NCBI GenBank assembly: GCA_002309375.1
Contig: DBXK01000043.1
Coordinates: 15,998-40,749 of the forward strand
Source of the DNA: Christensenella sp. UBA1214
GTDB lineage: Bacteria > Bacillota > Clostridia > Christensenellales > CAG-138
Reading direction: 5' to 3'
Length of the DNA stretch: 24,752 nt
The notes under the pieces were generated by a model. The model worked only from the letters and a program-made list of their open reading frames with translations. It had not been told where the DNA came from and did no database searches. Position numbers and translations under genes: made by a program. Shown piece by piece: positions 22,534 to 24,752 of the stretch; within the stretch, counting starts at the first letter, position 1; each line of letters opens with the position of its first letter.

Positions 22534-23273
22534 TCCCTGCGCCGCAGCGCGGTGATCAGAAGAAAGCTCGCGAGCAGCACAGCAGCGCTGCAGGCCGTCG
22601 GAATGATCCATTTCAGCGCGCTGATGCGGTTATTCCTGCTGTTAAGGTGATCATTGCCCTTTGGCGCGGAAGTCATCGGCGGCTCTTCGGAAGGCTCTTC
22701 TGTGTTCTGCGGTGCGGCAGTCGGAGCGGGCGAAGGCGTTTCGGTGGGTTCCGGGCTTTCAGTCGGCTCGGGGCTTTCGGTCGGTTCGAGCGTATCGGTC
22801 GGCTCAACGGTCTCGGTCGGCTCCGGTGTTTCCGAAGGCGCGGGCGTCGGCGTTACGACCGGCTGCGAAGGCGCGGGGGTCGGCGTCGGTGTTACGGGAA
22901 CGGCGGAGGGCCTCGGCGTGGGCGTCGGTGTTACGGGAACGGCTGAAGGCCTCGGCGTGGGCGTCGGGGTCACCGGCGGCTCGGGCGTGGGCGTCGGGGT
23001 TTCCGGCGGCTCAGGGGTGGGCGTCGGGGTTTCAGGCGGTTCGGGTGTGGGAGTCGGAGTGGGCGTAGGCTTCGGATGCGGAATGGGCGTCGGCGTAGGT
23101 TCCGGTGTGGGATCGGGATCGGGACCGGGATCGCGCATCACAGCGCCGGAAACGGCGGTGCGGACCTGCGAAGCGGAGGCAAATACCGGGACCGCCAGCA
23201 GTGCCAGACAGATCATTATGATCGCGATGCGTATGCCTTTGTTTGAAAGATTTCCGTTCATTCTGCCTTTCAT
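22530..23273 (-). CDS. Signal peptide, Pro/Thr stalk and membrane anchor without a head domain
   Basis: A 247-residue secreted, membrane-anchored protein. The signal peptide spans residues 1-34 (VFASA before SQVRT). Residues about 47-205 are an almost pure Pro/Thr/Glu/Ser repeat, including ETPTPTPEPP in tandem and the 13-residue unit TPTPTPRPSAVPV twice. A transmembrane helix (about 222-242) with basic tail RRRE ends the chain. No folded domain is present apart from about 12 residues after the signal peptide. The architecture matches the anchoring stalk of the preceding gene product but lacks its barrel, so it may be a spacer, a mucin-like partner or the remains of a protein that lost its head. 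The start may be ATG 23273 or the second ATG four codons later, which has AAAGG upstream. It lies 19 bases after the barrel gene. Confidence 0.8.
   Translation of the reverse strand: MKGRMNGNLSNKGIRIAIIMICLALLAVPVFASASQVRTAVSGAVMRDPGPDPDPTPEPTPTPIPHPKPTPTPTPTPEPPETPTPTPEPPETPTPTPEPPVTPTPTPRPSAVPVTPTPTPRPSAVPVTPTPTPAPSQPVVTPTPAPSETPEPTETVEPTDTLEPTESPEPTESPEPTETPSPAPTAAPQNTEEPSEEPPMTSAPKGNDHLNSRNNRISALKWIIPTACSAAVLLASFLLITALRRRE
22884..23066 (-). repeat. Tandem coding repeats in the Pro/Thr stalk
   Basis: A 30-base unit encoding ETPTPTPEPP repeats about three times, then a 39-base unit encoding TPTPTPRPSAVPV repeats about twice. The DNA is nearly identical between adjacent copies, so stalk length may vary between strains by slippage or recombination. 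Confidence 0.75.
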
Positions 23274-23292
23274 AGGAAAAATGATCCTTGCT

Positions 23293-24711
23293 TTATTTTT
23301 TCTTTTTGAGTATCAGCGCAGTCAACGCGGCGGCAATGATAAGGATGCTGCCGATGACTGTCGGGATAAGCCAGGGTTTGCCGCTCTTCGCCGATCCGTC
23401 CGCATCATCCGATGCGCCGGGTGAAGGTTCGTTCGCCGCATCCGTGGGGGCGGGCGTGAACGCATCGGGCGAAGGTTCCGGCGTGGTCTGAGCGGTCTCG
23501 GTCGGAGCCTGCGTCGGCTCGGGCGTTTCCGTCGGCTCGGCCGTTGCTTCGGGTGTCTCCGTCGGCTTTGCCGTAGGTTCGTCCGTCGGCCCGGGCGTTT
23601 CCGTCGGCTCGGGAGTCACAGTCGGAACGGGCGTCGGAGACGGAGCGGTTGTCGGCGCCGCGGAAGGCGCCGGAGTTGCTGTCAGAGCAGGCGTCGGCGA
23701 AGGGGAAGGAGTCGGCGTGGGAGGAGGGGTCGGTGAAATGAACGAGACGTCGTTCATATTATAAAGGGCGTTCCTCCCGTGGGTGAAGCGGTCATAGGCG
23801 CAGAGCGCATAGGCGGCCTGCTCGCTCGCCATCTGGTTATTGCCTCCGCCGGCGGTGTGGGCAAAGCCCGTGCCGGTATGGTAGGAAAGCAGTGCGTCGA
23901 GAACGGAGCGGCCGTTTTTAATAAAGCGGGAGTCCGTGCCGGCGTTGACGCCGCAGGCAGAGAGCGCAACGATGACCTGCGAACAGCTTTCGCTGCAGGG
24001 CGTTCCCATCGAGGAGAAGCCGCCGTCCGCATCCTGGATCTCGGAAAGCTTCGCAATGCCGCGCTGAACGGCGGCGCCTGCGGAGGAATACCGGGAAAGC
24101 GCGGCTATCGCCATCGCGGTGACATCCGGATCGGGTGCGCCGTAGCCGGTCAGAGACCAGCCTCCGCCCTCGATCTCGCGGCCGAGGATGAAATCGACGC
24201 ATTTTTGACGGATATCGCTCATGCCGTACGCACTGTTTGAATCGAGAGCGATGAGCGCGAAGATCGCGCCGTTGATGCCCTGCTTTTTGACGTACTTGAA
24301 ATCGGAGAGCGGCTCCGTGAGGTCATAGCCCGCAACGCTCCTTGCATCGCGGCTGATCGAAGTCAGCGCGAGGATGAGGCGGGAATTTTCGGTGGATTTT
24401 GCGGGGTCGAGCGTGGGTGAGCCATTTGCGGCAACGGTCTGCTCGATCCGGGCGTAATAATCGGAAGCGTATGCGCCGGACGGTGTAATGCGTCCGCTCC
24501 TTGCGAGGGCAAGTACTTTCCATTCGCCGCCGATCGAGCCGAATACCGGCGCAGGACCGGATTCAAGATAGCCGAGCACTGCGCTGTATGCGGAGGAATA
24601 GGATGAACCCGCACGGGCCGGCGCGGCGATCAGGAAGGGAAGGGCGAACGCAAAAGCGAAAAGGATCAGCGCAAGGCGGAATAATTTCGGTTTGCGTTGG
24701 ATGGGTCTCAT
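23293..24711 (-). CDS. Surface alpha/alpha-barrel protein (prenyltransferase/squalene-oxidase repeat, intrinsic-factor-like)
   Basis: A 472-residue, membrane-anchored protein, first visible gene of the operon. The signal peptide is residues 1-34 (ARA before GSSYS). Residues about 37-325 form an alpha/alpha barrel of the terpenoid-cyclase/prenyltransferase superfamily, with repeats such as [20 protein letters not shown] and [20 protein letters not shown]. It has no DxDD cyclase motif or CaaX-transferase partner, and it is exported, so enzymatic terpene chemistry is unlikely. The D-x-D-x-TAMA-x-AL pattern recalls the cobalamin-binding alpha domain of intrinsic factor and transcobalamin ('DTAAMA-LAL-CL'). 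Residues about 327-437 are a Pro/Thr/Glu stalk; a transmembrane helix (about 447-468) and KKKK end the chain. AAAGGTG precedes the ATG. The proposed role is corrinoid capture at the cell surface with the DUF4430 lipoprotein. Confidence 0.85.
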   Translation of the reverse strand: MRPIQRKPKLFRLALILFAFAFALPFLIAAPARAGSSYSSAYSAVLGYLESGPAPVFGSIGGEWKVLALARSGRITPSGAYASDYYARIEQTVAANGSPTLDPAKSTENSRLILALTSISRDARSVAGYDLTEPLSDFKYVKKQGINGAIFALIALDSNSAYGMSDIRQKCVDFILGREIEGGGWSLTGYGAPDPDVTAMAIAALSRYSSAGAAVQRGIAKLSEIQDADGGFSSMGTPCSESCSQVIVALSACGVNAGTDSRFIKNGRSVLDALLSYHTGTGFAHTAGGGNNQMASEQAAYALCAYDRFTHGRNALYNMNDVSFISPTPPPTPTPSPSPTPALTATPAPSAAPTTAPSPTPVPTVTPEPTETPGPTDEPTAKPTETPEATAEPTETPEPTQAPTETAQTTPEPSPDAFTPAPTDAANEPSPGASDDADGSAKSGKPWLIPTVIGSILIIAAALTALILKKKK

Positions 24712-24752
24712 TCTTGCACCTTTATGCTTCTGACGAACGGATGAAACGGCAT
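24712..24752. other. Right edge: 41 bases upstream of the barrel gene
   Basis: Only the ribosome binding region (AAAGGTG on the minus strand) is recognisable. No promoter or riboswitch can be identified in this stretch; the operon's control region, and possibly more genes, lie to the right. Confidence 0.5.

Noticed and set aside
22880..23100. CRISPR-like or satellite repeat array
   Set aside because: The repeats are contiguous, in frame and encode Pro/Thr units without unique spacers, so they are coding repeats and not a CRISPR array.
22654..23424. Gly/Val/Ser-rich repetitive plus-strand frame (256 codons)
   Set aside because: It is the complement of the Pro/Thr stalk repeats; the minus frame has a signal peptide, membrane anchor and operon position, and this one has no ribosome binding site.
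23293..24711. True terpene cyclase or prenyltransferase enzyme
   Set aside because: The protein is exported and anchored outside the membrane, and lacks a DxDD motif or a partner subunit; the fold is shared with cobalamin-binding proteins, which fits the ECF context better.
24712..24752. Cobalamin riboswitch at the start of the ECF operon
   Set aside because: Only 41 bases are visible and none match the B12 box; nothing can be claimed without sequence to the right.

Overview
The window comes from a GC-rich genome (roughly 60% GC by eye). Shine-Dalgarno sequences are strong (AGGAGG, GGAGG), sigma-A type promoters are easy to read (-35/-10 with 16-18 bp spacers), and protein families include dockerin repeats, QueT, energy-coupling factor (ECF) transporters, a TipAS-type MerR regulator and lipoproteins. 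Together these point to an anaerobic, probably gut-associated member of the Clostridia (Oscillospirales or Christensenellales-like). That placement is inference; no rRNA or tRNA gene is present to fix it.

Region 1 (1-4403, plus strand) is mixed accessory material: the 3' end of a large beta-helix surface protein closed by a strong UUCG terminator, a Pr6Pr-type membrane protein, an XRE regulator with a C-terminal zinc ribbon, a GNAT acetyltransferase interrupted by an in-frame TAA, and an AraC/GyrI-like regulator.

Region 2 (4546-9055, minus strand) has a purine theme. xpt and guaA form an operon for xanthine salvage and GMP synthesis. Downstream lies a separately promoted, apparently cytosolic protein with an N-terminal ParB-like domain and a C-terminal BMP/PnrA-like domain, the fold that binds purine nucleosides in other bacteria.

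Region 3 (9080-11516, minus strand) is an ABC importer operon (lipoprotein, permease, ATPase) with a near-consensus TTGACA promoter and its own terminator.

Region 4 (11621-16234, plus strand) holds ftsH, a GNAT-like orphan, queT and a secreted thioredoxin-dockerin fusion. queT follows a pseudoknot-capable leader that starts at the predicted transcript 5' end and may be a preQ1-type riboswitch.

Region 5 (16252-18432) holds a MerR/TipAS regulator with a 19-bp-spacer promoter, a dyad operator and an internal start for a short TipAS-like product; rpmE with a structured leader; and an AT-rich orphan lipoprotein.

Region 6 (18566-24711, minus strand) is the most interesting part: six tightly packed genes. 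In transcription order they are a membrane-anchored alpha/alpha-barrel (prenyltransferase/squalene-oxidase repeat) surface protein, a Pro/Thr stalk protein with no head, a DUF4430 lipoprotein, EcfT, a fused double ATPase EcfA, and an ECF S component. The alpha/alpha barrel and the DUF4430 domain correspond to the two halves of animal intrinsic factor and transcobalamin. I therefore infer a corrinoid (vitamin B12) capture-and-import system in which an intrinsic-factor-like binder is split over two surface proteins and feeds an ECF transporter. The operon's promoter and any riboswitch lie beyond the right edge.
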